Positions 11,739 to 18,452 of a DNA stretch of 18,452 nucleotides are shown piece by piece. The translations under genes were made by a program, and so were the position numbers. Each line of letters opens with the position of its first letter. Positions within the stretch are counted from its first letter, which is position 1. The notes below the pieces were generated by a model. That model was not told where the DNA came from. It did not search any database and saw only the letters and a program-made list of their open reading frames with translations. The stretch spans positions 1 to 18,452 of the forward strand of contig JANXTP010000389.1 of the NCBI GenBank assembly GCA_025352345.1, given 5' to 3'. The stretch is from Burkholderiales bacterium. GTDB taxonomy: Bacteria > Pseudomonadota > Gammaproteobacteria > Burkholderiales > Burkholderiaceae_C.

Positions 11739-13935
11739 TTTTGCTGCGGAGCCGAACTGTCGGCAGCCCGCGTGGCGCCGAGCGCAGTGGCCGCTCCCCC
11801 GCTGCCATGCGTGCGATGAGCACGCCGCCGAGCAGCAGCACAGCCCATTCGGGCAGCGTCGGAACATCGGCGCTGCCCGATGCGCTCGGCGACAGGACCA
11901 CCGTTGCGGTGTTGTCGCTGGCCACGGGGTCGGGCACCTCGGAGCTGAGGCTCGCGCTCAGGCTCACGGCAGACGCCAGGCTGCCGATCTGCACCGAGAA
12001 CGTGTAAGACAGCGAGGTGCCGCTCGGTATCTCCGATGCGGTGCACACGATGGTGGTGCCCGGTGCGGCGCAGGCTGCGGGCAGGCTGGCCACAGTGACG
12101 CCCCTGGGCAGCGCAACACTGGCGCTGACCCCCGTGGCCGATTGCGGACCGGCGTTGGCAATGGTCAACGTGTAGCTGACCGTGCTGCCGGGCGGGGCAG
12201 TCGATGGCCCGCTCAGGGTGACCGACAGGTTGGCCTGCGCGGTCGTGTTCAGGCTCCAGTTCAGGCTCACGTCGCCTGCACTGCCGTCTGCGCTGTCCAC
12301 GGCCCACGAGTAGGTGGCACCGGCCTGCGCTTGGAAGCGCAGTGCCGACACCACGCTTTGCGCATCGGCGTTGTCATTGCCTGCAACGTGGCCCAGTGCT
12401 GACACCGCGTTCCCGCTGTACACATCGAGCCGGGTGTCGAAGCCGCTGCCCACGGTGTCCAGGCTCACCTGGCCTGCTGCCGGAGCCGTCCAGCGCCACC
12501 ACACCGATGCGTTCGCCGCAGGCATCGGCTGCGGCTCGCCGGCTTCGTGTGTGGCGAGTCGGTTGCTGCCCGTCGTGCTGCCGCTGGCACCGCTGAGCAC
12601 GATCGCGTTGGCAAAGGCATCGTTGCGCGGACGCGCGCTGGCGAGCAGGTTCAGCCGGGGATGTGTGCGGCCTGTGCGGGGGTCGGTGATCGGCGTGCCG
12701 TTCGCCGTGAGCCGCGTTTCGACGGCCGCCAGGGTCTCATCGGTAAAACGTCGCCGCAGCACCGCCAAGGCCCCCGCCGCATGCGGCGCGGCCTGCGAGG
12801 TGCCGCCGAAGTTGTAGCCTCCGGCGTTGATCAAGGCACCGGGCGCCAGCAGGCTGAGGTAGGTGGCGGCGTTCGAAAAGCAGGTCACTTGATCGGCTGC
12901 GGTCGAGCCATCGGTGCAGGCGGTGGCGGTGCCACCGGACCAGGCCAGACCGCCCAGGGCCTGGTCGTAGACCGCGCCGACCGACACCGCTTGCGGCGCA
13001 CAGGCGGGGGCGCTCAGGCCTTCGACGTAGGCCCCGTTGTCGTAGGCGTTGTTGCCCGCTGCGACCACCACGCTGATGCCGGCATTGCGCGCGTTGGCAA
13101 TCGGGCCTGCGAACACGCTGCCGCTGCACGTGCCGACGTTGTGGCTGCTGTCGCCCAGGCTCATGTTGATCGAGACGATGTTGAAGCTGCTGCGGTTGGC
13201 AATCGCCCAGTTGATCGCGCTGATGATGGCCGACGACGGGGCGCCGGTGGCGGTGAACACGTTGAGGCTGGCGATGCGCGCATCAGGTGCCACGCCGATC
13301 ACGATGGCCGACACATTGGTGCCGTGCGCAGCGTCGGCGCCAGGGTTCGCGACGAAGGTCTGCAGCGCAGCGATGCGGCAGGACGCCGGTGTGCCGACCG
13401 CGGTGCAGCCACCGAATGCGCTCTGGGTCAGTTCGATGCCGTCGTCGATCACCGCCACAGTCGCCCCAGCGCCACGCAGTCCGGCAGCAGCCACCGCAGG
13501 CTGCCCGATCAGCGGCAGGCTCTCTGTCAGCACCCGCTGGTGCAGGCGATCGGCATGCAGCGCACGCACCCCGGGCCGCGCGGCCAGTGCGCGCAATGCT
13601 GCTTCCGACCGAACACGTACCGAGCGCAAAGGCAGGTGGCTGTAGTCGAGCAGCAGGTCGATGTCGGGGCGTTGCAGCGGGCGCATGGCCTGGTCTTTCA
13701 GCGTGCGGTAGCGGCTGGCCAGGCTTGCCAGCGCCGCGTCGTCGTCGATGCGCCGGGGCAGCCGCGCGCGGCGGGTGGCGGCACCGCGGTCGATGGCGCT
13801 GGCGTCCAGTTCGACGATGACGTCGACCGCCCCGGCGCCTTGCAAGGTCTGCAACAGCTCGTCGGGCAGTGGCGCAGCGAGGCCGAGATTGGCGCCAGAC
13901 AGCAGCAGCGCAGCGAGAGCAAGGTGGCGTCGCAT
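11719..13935 (-). CDS. Subtilisin-like (S8) serine protease with IPTL-CTERM-type sorting tail
   Basis: 738-aa exported protease. The ATG at 13935 overlaps the stop of the upstream gene by one base (TGATG) and begins a signal peptide (MRRHLALAALLLSGANLGLA); the frame is open further upstream but that region is coding for the neighbour. A propeptide-like region covers about 22-140. The S8 catalytic domain covers about 150-430: Asp164 (VAVIDDGIE), His204 (AAHGTNVSAIV, with Asn where HGTHVAG usually has its second His), oxyanion Asn295 (VVVAAGNN) and Ser380 (FGGTSQAAPHAAGAL). Six cysteines (177, 186, 270, 312, 340, 352) could form disulfides. Residues about 436-562 resemble a pre-peptidase C-terminal domain (VWWRWTAPAAGQVSLDT). 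Residues about 568-682 resemble DUF11 (STVSYTLTIANAGPQSATGV). The tail has VPTLPEWAVLLLGG, an IPTLxxWG-like signal, with a basic end. It is probably sorted by the XrtH encoded just upstream. Substrate unknown. Confidence 0.93.
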   Translation of the reverse strand: MRRHLALAALLLSGANLGLAAPLPDELLQTLQGAGAVDVIVELDASAIDRGAATRRARLPRRIDDDAALASLASRYRTLKDQAMRPLQRPDIDLLLDYSHLPLRSVRVRSEAALRALAARPGVRALHADRLHQRVLTESLPLIGQPAVAAAGLRGAGATVAVIDDGIELTQSAFGGCTAVGTPASCRIAALQTFVANPGADAAHGTNVSAIVIGVAPDARIASLNVFTATGAPSSAIISAINWAIANRSSFNIVSINMSLGDSSHNVGTCSGSVFAGPIANARNAGISVVVAAGNNAYDNGAYVEGLSAPACAPQAVSVGAVYDQALGGLAWSGGTATACTDGSTAADQVTCFSNAATYLSLLAPGALINAGGYNFGGTSQAAPHAAGALAVLRRRFTDETLAAVETRLTANGTPITDPRTGRTHPRLNLLASARPRNDAFANAIVLSGASGSTTGSNRLATHEAGEPQPMPAANASVWWRWTAPAAGQVSLDTVGSGFDTRLDVYSGNAVSALGHVAGNDNADAQSVVSALRFQAQAGATYSWAVDSADGSAGDVSLNWSLNTTAQANLSVTLSGPSTAPPGSTVSYTLTIANAGPQSATGVSASVALPRGVTVASLPAACAAPGTTIVCTASEIPSGTSLSYTFSVQIGSLASAVSLSASLSSEVPDPVASDNTATVVLSPSASGSADVPTLPEWAVLLLGGVLIARMAAGERPLRSAPRGLPTVRLRSKITPGLE
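11770..11865 (-). other. IPTL-CTERM-type C-terminal sorting signal
   Basis: Encodes residues 691-722 of the S8 protease. VPTLPEW is followed by a hydrophobic helix (AVLLLGGVLIARMAAG) and a basic segment with Arg716, Arg719 and Arg722. The consensus for exosortase H targets is IPTLxxWG; here position 1 is Val and the residue after Trp is Ala. A further 16 residues follow, which is long for this signal class. Confidence 0.8.
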
Positions 13936-14561
13936 CAGCAACCCGGAGCGGAAGGGCTCGCCAGTCGCCGCGCCAGCACGATCGCCAGGGTGGCGGCAAC
14001 CAGCCCCAGTGCCAATCGGCCGCCACCATTGAGGAAGACGTTCCACCCCACCAGCGGCGAGAACCGATCGGGTTCGTGCATGCGCAGTTGTGCCTCCCAC
14101 AGCCAGGCCGCCATCGACAGCGGGGTGTCGAGCAGCAACACCGCAGCGAGCAGCGGCGCGGTGATCGCCAGGCGCAGCAGCAGCTCACGCCAGCGCGCAG
14201 GCCACGCCAGCACCAGCACCAGCGCGACGCACACGGGCTGCAGCACCGTGCCGATCGTGGTGCCCGCGCCGACCACCGATTGCGCGTCCGGCACGATCGC
14301 GCGTCCGCCCAGGACCAAGGTGTGTTCGAGCCTTGCCAGCGCGCCGATCGAGGCGTTGTGACGGTCGTCAACGAACTCGAAGCGCAGGATCTTGTAGTCG
14401 CTGGCGACGGCGCCGAGCGTCGAGGACAGGAGGGGCAGCAACAGGCGCACGGCATCACGCGAAAAAAAATACGCCGAGGCGAGCACCAGTGCGCTGGCCA
14501 GCCCCAGTCGCAATGCGAGGCGCGTGGCGCCGCTTGCCGTGGCCTGAAGCGGCATCGTCAT
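13935..14561 (-). CDS. Exosortase H-associated membrane protein
   Basis: 208-aa integral inner-membrane protein. Its ATG (14561-14559) overlaps the xrtH stop (ATGA), indicating coupling. Predicted membrane helices lie at about residues 15-33, 106-121, 127-146 and 182-198, with a soluble loop between the first two (about 53-105, containing DYKILRFEFVDDRHNASIGA and LVLGGRAIVPDAQSVVGAG) that is probably periplasmic. Position and size fit the uncharacterised 'exosortase H-associated membrane protein' family that I recall accompanying xrtH. I see no catalytic motif. It may assist XrtH with substrate recognition or transfer, but no function is established from sequence. The protease gene follows with a one-base overlap, so all three products are likely made in fixed order. 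Confidence 0.75.
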   Translation of the reverse strand: MTMPLQATASGATRLALRLGLASALVLASAYFFSRDAVRLLLPLLSSTLGAVASDYKILRFEFVDDRHNASIGALARLEHTLVLGGRAIVPDAQSVVGAGTTIGTVLQPVCVALVLVLAWPARWRELLLRLAITAPLLAAVLLLDTPLSMAAWLWEAQLRMHEPDRFSPLVGWNVFLNGGGRLALGLVAATLAIVLARRLASPSAPGC

Positions 14562-15091
14562 CGCGTTTCGTCCGGCGGCGCGCCTGCGGCCGAGTGCCGC
14601 AGCCACAGGTGAAAGAAGAGCCCGGTCAACACGATCATCAGCAACGGTGCGGCGGTCGTGTGCAGCAGATCGAACAGCTCGCGATCGGTGCGGAACGAAT
14701 AAAACAGCGCGACGATGCGCCATTGATTCAGCACGAACACCCACAGCAGTCCGGCTGCCAGGCCGAGCAGTCGCGAGCGCCACGGCAGCGCAAACACGAC
14801 CAATGCAGCGGTGAGCATGAACACCACGTCTGTGCCTTCGCAGCCGAACAGCACGTTGAGCCCGCCGCCGGGTGCGACGATGCGCGTGCCTTGCGGGCTG
14901 GCGTTGGCCTGCGGCGTCAGCCCATTGATCAGCCAGGCGGCGCTGCGAACGGTCAACTCGTTCACCCACAGCCGCTCGATCCAACTGCCACGGGCGGCTT
15001 CCCAGGCGGCTTGCAGCAGCATGAACACCCCGATGAAGGCCGCCGATCGCCACAACACGCTGCGCAGCGGGGTTTCTGCGCAGCGCACCAT
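14558..15091 (-). CDS. xrtH: Exosortase H (XrtH), transpeptidase-like sorting enzyme
   Basis: 177-aa multi-pass inner-membrane cysteine enzyme that cleaves C-terminal sorting signals and is thought to transfer proteins to a surface acceptor. The exosortase triad is visible: Cys84 in LFGCEGTDVVFMLTAALVVF, Arg125 in LNQWRIVALFY and His144 in LLHTTAAPLL. Hydrophobic helices lie at about 13-30, 86-102, 107-123 and 148-163, giving the compact size typical of XrtH rather than the much longer XrtA. Assignment to the H class rests on size, motif spacing and the neighbouring IPTL-type target; the subclass is less certain than the family. The gene begins 8 bases after prsT and overlaps the next gene by 4 bases. 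Its likely substrate is the S8 protease encoded two genes downstream. Confidence 0.88.
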   Translation of the reverse strand: MVRCAETPLRSVLWRSAAFIGVFMLLQAAWEAARGSWIERLWVNELTVRSAAWLINGLTPQANASPQGTRIVAPGGGLNVLFGCEGTDVVFMLTAALVVFALPWRSRLLGLAAGLLWVFVLNQWRIVALFYSFRTDRELFDLLHTTAAPLLMIVLTGLFFHLWLRHSAAGAPPDETR

Positions 15092-15099
15092 CGGTCAAC

Positions 15100-17496
15100 T
15101 CACTTCTGCGCGACCAGCAATTTCGCTTCTTCGCGCTCCGGGGCGTTGACCTGGCCGTCCAGGGCCTTCTTGATCAACTCGCGCGAGCGAGATGAGTCAC
15201 CGCTCTTGTGCAAGGCCATTCCCAGGTGCAACTGCAGCAGCGGCGCGTTGGGAGACTGTTGCAGTGCCCGCTCAAGCACCGGCACGGCCTCGGCATACTG
15301 CGCCAGCTTGTAGTGGGTCCAGCCCAGGCTGTCCAGATAGCCGGGGTTGTTCGATTCCTTGAAGCGCTGGACCAGTGCCAATGCGCGGGTGAGACTGACC
15401 TTGTCGGGCTTGTACTCGGTCAGCAGGTAGGCGAGATTGTTGGCATAAGCGTCCTCATCGGGGGCGCGCTTCACCAGGGCCTCGTAGGCCGCGATCGCGT
15501 CGTCTTGTCGGCCAGCCCGCGACAGCCATTCAGCGCGGGCGGCCGGAATCGACAGGTCGGCGGGAATCGCCTTTTCGCCTTGATCCAGCACGGCGATCGC
15601 CGCGCCGATGTCGTTTTGCGATGCCTTGACACGGGCCAGGCTGAGGTAGCCCGCGGTCACCGACGGCGCGAACGCAATCATCTTTCGGTAGGCCGCCTCG
15701 GCCAGCGGCAGATCAGCGCGTGCGACCGCCACCTCGCCCCGCAATTGGTAGGGCAGCACGTTCTTCGGATCGCGCTGGGCCATCGCACCGATGCGTGCGT
15801 CGGCCTGGTCGAACTTGCGCTGGGCGATCAGCACGCCGATGGCCCACAGCACCGGCTCGGGCGATGCCGGTGCCAGGGCGCTGGCGGCGTCGTATTCCTT
15901 CAAGGCGGCGTCGTACTTCTTCTGGTCGGCATACAGGCGGCCGAGTTTCAGGAAACCGACCGGGTTCTGCGGGTACTGGGTCTTCAGCGAGGCGAAGGTT
16001 TGCTCGGCCCCCGCCGTGTCTTTTTGCACCAGGGCCAGTTGCGCCTTGAAGTCGTAGCTGCGCAGGTTTTGTGGGGCGGACTTGATCGCGCTTTCGATCT
16101 CGGTTGAGGCCTGCTTGTATTCCTTGGCATCGGCCATGTCGGCGGCCAGCAGCAGACGCAGGTCGGCGTTGTCGGGCTTGAACTTGACGGCGTCGGTCAG
16201 CACCTCGCGCGCCAACTGGGGTTCACCTGCCTTGCGGTGCGCCTGCGCGAGCAGGCTCACCACCTCGGGTGAGCCGGGCTGGTCTTTCGCCGCAGCACGC
16301 AGGTCGATGATGGCGTCGCTGGCCTTGCCTTCGGCCAGCAGCATGCGCCCGCGCATCAGCAGCGCGGCACCATCGCGCGGGCTGGCACCCAGCACCTCGG
16401 CCACCAGGGCGCGTGCCTGCGCGACCTTGCCCTGCGACAGCCAGTCCGCAGCCAGCTGATCGCGCGCCACCAGCGATGCCGGCGCCAGCTTGTCGAGGTC
16501 GATGATGTCCTGCAGCACACGGCGGGCGTCACTGGCACGGTCGGCGGCGCGGTACAGGTTGACCAGTCCGAAGCGCAGCGCCGTGTCCTTCGGCTTGTCG
16601 GCGATCGCCGCGAGAAACTCCTTCTCGGCCACCTCCCTGCCGCGCCGCGATGACAGGAAGTCCAGCAGCACCAGCGTGCGCTGGCTGTCGTCGGGTTCGG
16701 CTTTGACCGAGGCGCGGAGCACCGATTCGGCGAGGTCGAGTTCGTTGTGGCGGGTGTGGTGGAGCGCCCAGGCGTTCCACAGGTCGATGTTCTTCGGCGC
16801 CTGCTCGGTGGACAGTCGGAAAAAGGCGACCGCCTTTTGCAGCACCGGCGCTTCTGTCGATGCCCCGGCGATCTGCGCGGCCACCTGCAACAACGCCAGG
16901 TTCTTCGGGTCGCCCTTCAATGCGGCTTCGATAACTGCCAGGGCGTCGGCTGTGTTGCCTTGACTGGCGTAAAGACCTGCCAGCAGCATGCTGGCTTCAA
17001 TCGGTGCTGCGGCCTGCTCGGCGATCAGTGCCTTGGCCTGCGCGATGGCGCCGGGCACGTCGTTCTTGCGCGCCAGCAGGGCGGCCTGGATGGTGCGAGC
17101 GCCGAGGTTCTTCGCGTCGACGGCCAGTACCTCGGACACCGCCTTGTCAGACTTGTCGATCTCGCCGGTCAGCAGGTAGATGCGCGCCAGGCCGACCTTG
17201 GCTTCGAGGTGGTCGGGCTTCAGCTCGACGGCCTTCAGGTAGCTGCCATAGGCGCGCTGGAAGTCGCGCTTGCCATCGGCGACCTGACCCGAGATGAAGT
17301 ACGCCTGTGCGTTCTTCGGGTCGATCTGCAGCACATTGCGAATCTCGACGTTGGCCTTGTCCCAATCGGCGCTGCGCACATAGTCCTGGGCCTTCACCAG
17401 GCTGGACTGGACACGCTCGACTTTGCTGCTGCAAGCGACCAGCAGGGTCACGGCCGTGCCCGCGGCGATGGCTCGAATGGCGTGAGTAAGCTTCAT
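15100..17496 (-). CDS. prsT: TPR-repeat lipoprotein PrsT of exosortase/EPS systems
   Basis: 798-aa lipoprotein built almost wholly of tetratricopeptide repeats. The ATG at 17496 is preferred over the in-frame TTG at 17505 because it begins the lipoprotein signal MKLTHAIRAIAAGTAVTLLVAC, with Cys22 after LVA. From about residue 30 to the end, helical repeats recur roughly every 34 residues, for example AQAYFISGQVADGKRDFQRA, AYRKMIAFAPSVTAGYLSLA and LDSLGWTHYKLAQYAEAVPV. This matches the PrsT family (PEP-CTERM system TPR-repeat lipoprotein), which is normally found with XrtA-type EPS loci, usually at a somewhat greater length. It probably scaffolds periplasmic EPS assembly or export. Here it sits between fcl (10 bases upstream) and xrtH (8 bases downstream). 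No clear Shine-Dalgarno is seen, so coupling to fcl is possible. Confidence 0.9.
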   Translation of the reverse strand: MKLTHAIRAIAAGTAVTLLVACSSKVERVQSSLVKAQDYVRSADWDKANVEIRNVLQIDPKNAQAYFISGQVADGKRDFQRAYGSYLKAVELKPDHLEAKVGLARIYLLTGEIDKSDKAVSEVLAVDAKNLGARTIQAALLARKNDVPGAIAQAKALIAEQAAAPIEASMLLAGLYASQGNTADALAVIEAALKGDPKNLALLQVAAQIAGASTEAPVLQKAVAFFRLSTEQAPKNIDLWNAWALHHTRHNELDLAESVLRASVKAEPDDSQRTLVLLDFLSSRRGREVAEKEFLAAIADKPKDTALRFGLVNLYRAADRASDARRVLQDIIDLDKLAPASLVARDQLAADWLSQGKVAQARALVAEVLGASPRDGAALLMRGRMLLAEGKASDAIIDLRAAAKDQPGSPEVVSLLAQAHRKAGEPQLAREVLTDAVKFKPDNADLRLLLAADMADAKEYKQASTEIESAIKSAPQNLRSYDFKAQLALVQKDTAGAEQTFASLKTQYPQNPVGFLKLGRLYADQKKYDAALKEYDAASALAPASPEPVLWAIGVLIAQRKFDQADARIGAMAQRDPKNVLPYQLRGEVAVARADLPLAEAAYRKMIAFAPSVTAGYLSLARVKASQNDIGAAIAVLDQGEKAIPADLSIPAARAEWLSRAGRQDDAIAAYEALVKRAPDEDAYANNLAYLLTEYKPDKVSLTRALALVQRFKESNNPGYLDSLGWTHYKLAQYAEAVPVLERALQQSPNAPLLQLHLGMALHKSGDSSRSRELIKKALDGQVNAPEREEAKLLVAQK

Positions 17497-17506
17497 GGTC
17501 TGCAAT

Positions 17507-18452
17507 TCAAAGAGGGGTTGGGTGCGTGCCGTCCGCCGGCGTGGCGAAACGTGTCAGGTAGTCGTCGTAGGCATCGCGGATGCCGTGCTCCAGCGGGATC
17601 TGTGCTGTCCAGCCGAGCCGACGCATCGCCGAAACGTCGAGCAGCTTGCGGGGTGTACCGTCCGGTTTGCTGGTGTCGAAGACGATGCGGCTGTCGCAGC
17701 CGACCACGCGCATCACGGCTTCGGCCAGCTCCCGGATCGTCAGGTCGTTGCCTACCCCGACATTGATGCACTCGCCGATGTCGCGGGCGTCCAGCCGTTG
17801 CAGCGCGAACACGCAGGCCGAGGCCAGGTCGTCGACATGCATCAGCTCCCGCCGCGGTGTGCCGCTGCCCCAGACGACCAGCTCCGGCTGGCCCTCGACC
17901 TTGGCCTGGTGCGCACGGCGGATCAGCCCTGGCATCACATGCGATCCGCGCGGGTCGTAGGTGTCGCCCGGCCCGTACAGATTGGTCGGCATCAGGCACA
18001 GGAAATTCGTTCCGTACTGCCGGTTGTAAGCCGCGCAGCTCTTGATGCCGGCGATCTTCGCGATCGCATAGGCCTCGTTCGTTGGTTCGAGCGGGCCGCT
18101 CAGCAAGGCGCTCTCGGTGATCGGCTGCGGCGCGAACTTCGGATAGATGCAGCTGGAGCCGAGAAAGATCAGCTTGCGCACCCCATGGCGATGGCAGGCG
18201 TCGATGACGTTGTTCTGGATGGCCAGGTTGTCCCGGATGAAATCGGCCGGCTGCTCCATGTTGGCCAGGATGCCACCGACCTTCGCGGCCGCCAGCAGCA
18301 CGCAGGTCGGGCGGTGTGATTCGATGAACGACATCACGTCGGACTGCACTCTCAGGTCCAGGTCACGGCGTGCGGCGATCAGGATGTCGCGGTACCCGGT
18401 TCGTCGCAGCTGCCGGACGATGGCGGAGCCGACCATGCCCTGGTGGCCGGCC
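17507..18452 (-). CDS. fcl: GDP-L-fucose synthase, 5'-truncated by the window edge
   Basis: Short-chain dehydrogenase/reductase family enzyme that epimerises and reduces GDP-4-keto-6-deoxymannose to GDP-L-fucose, a sugar donor for surface polysaccharide. The frame is open to the window edge and reads AGHQGMVGSAIVRQL, the conserved NADP-binding start (usual form V-AGHxGMVGSAI), so only a few N-terminal residues are missing. Other family motifs are AAAKVGGILANMEQPADFI, FLGSSCIYPKFAPQPITE (catalytic Ser region) and YAIAKIAG (catalytic Tyr-x3-Lys, bases 18056-18070), then LMPTNLYGPGD and SHVMPGLIRR. The C-terminus is complete. prsT starts 10 bases downstream. The upstream partner gmd would be expected outside the window. 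Its presence suggests the locus polysaccharide contains fucose, though fcl product can serve other glycans. Confidence 0.95.
   Translation of the reverse strand, partial: AGHQGMVGSAIVRQLRRTGYRDILIAARRDLDLRVQSDVMSFIESHRPTCVLLAAAKVGGILANMEQPADFIRDNLAIQNNVIDACHRHGVRKLIFLGSSCIYPKFAPQPITESALLSGPLEPTNEAYAIAKIAGIKSCAAYNRQYGTNFLCLMPTNLYGPGDTYDPRGSHVMPGLIRRAHQAKVEGQPELVVWGSGTPRRELMHVDDLASACVFALQRLDARDIGECINVGVGNDLTIRELAEAVMRVVGCDSRIVFDTSKPDGTPRKLLDVSAMRRLGWTAQIPLEHGIRDAYDDYLTRFATPADGTHPTPL

Noticed and set aside
12547..14361. 604-codon open frame on the + strand opposite the S8 protease
   Set aside because: The - strand encodes a complete protease with all catalytic residues; the + strand product has no signal, domain or start context.
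1..18452. Search for tRNA, rRNA, CRISPR array, insertion sequences or attachment sites
   Set aside because: No direct-repeat/spacer pattern, transposase-like frame, tRNA-like cloverleaf or terminal inverted repeat was recognised; coding density leaves little room.

Overview
The window looks like high-GC betaproteobacterial chromosome, probably Burkholderiales-like. That placement is inferred from codon use, gene content and family resemblance, not from any marker gene. The whole window is a cell-surface polysaccharide and protein-sorting locus. It holds no RNA gene, insertion sequence, CRISPR array or origin that I can see, and no gene-free stretch longer than about 130 bases.

Left arm (+ strand, 1-11738). 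A GT4-type glycosyltransferase truncated by the window edge is followed by a tightly packed run of nine genes (917-10812). The first five look like a TonB-energised outer-membrane module: an ExbB-like channel subunit fused to periplasmic DUF2341 and LamG domains, ExbD, a TonB-like energy transducer, a putative porin, and a periplasmic coiled-coil protein. The next four look like polysaccharide export of the exosortase-associated (EpsE/PEP-CTERM) kind: a short Wza-like lipoprotein, an outer-membrane beta-barrel protein, a GumC/Wzz-type chain-length protein with a tandem internal duplication, and a CpsD-type kinase. Gaps are 31 bases or fewer and two junctions overlap by 4 bases, so the energised module and the export module may be one transcription unit. 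After a 128-base gap with inverted repeats come a small secreted protein with a VPLPA/PEP-CTERM-type sorting tail and an unrecognised 66-residue ORF.

Right arm (- strand, 18452-11719). Reading in its own direction: GDP-L-fucose synthase (truncated at its N-terminus by the window edge), the TPR lipoprotein PrsT, exosortase H (XrtH), an XrtH-associated membrane protein, and a subtilisin-like (S8) protease ending in an IPTL-CTERM-type sorting tail. Junctions are +10, +8, -4 and -1 bases, which suggests a translationally coupled operon. The protease gene runs tail-to-tail into the left arm and overlaps the 66-residue ORF by 20 bases.

Working model (inference): the left arm builds and exports a polysaccharide, perhaps fucose-containing given fcl, with a TonB/ExbBD machine attached to the export genes. 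The right arm carries an exosortase together with a probable substrate, the S8 protease. Two different sorting-signal types lie within about 0.5 kb of each other, but only one exosortase is visible. Either a second exosortase lies outside the window or XrtH accepts both signals.
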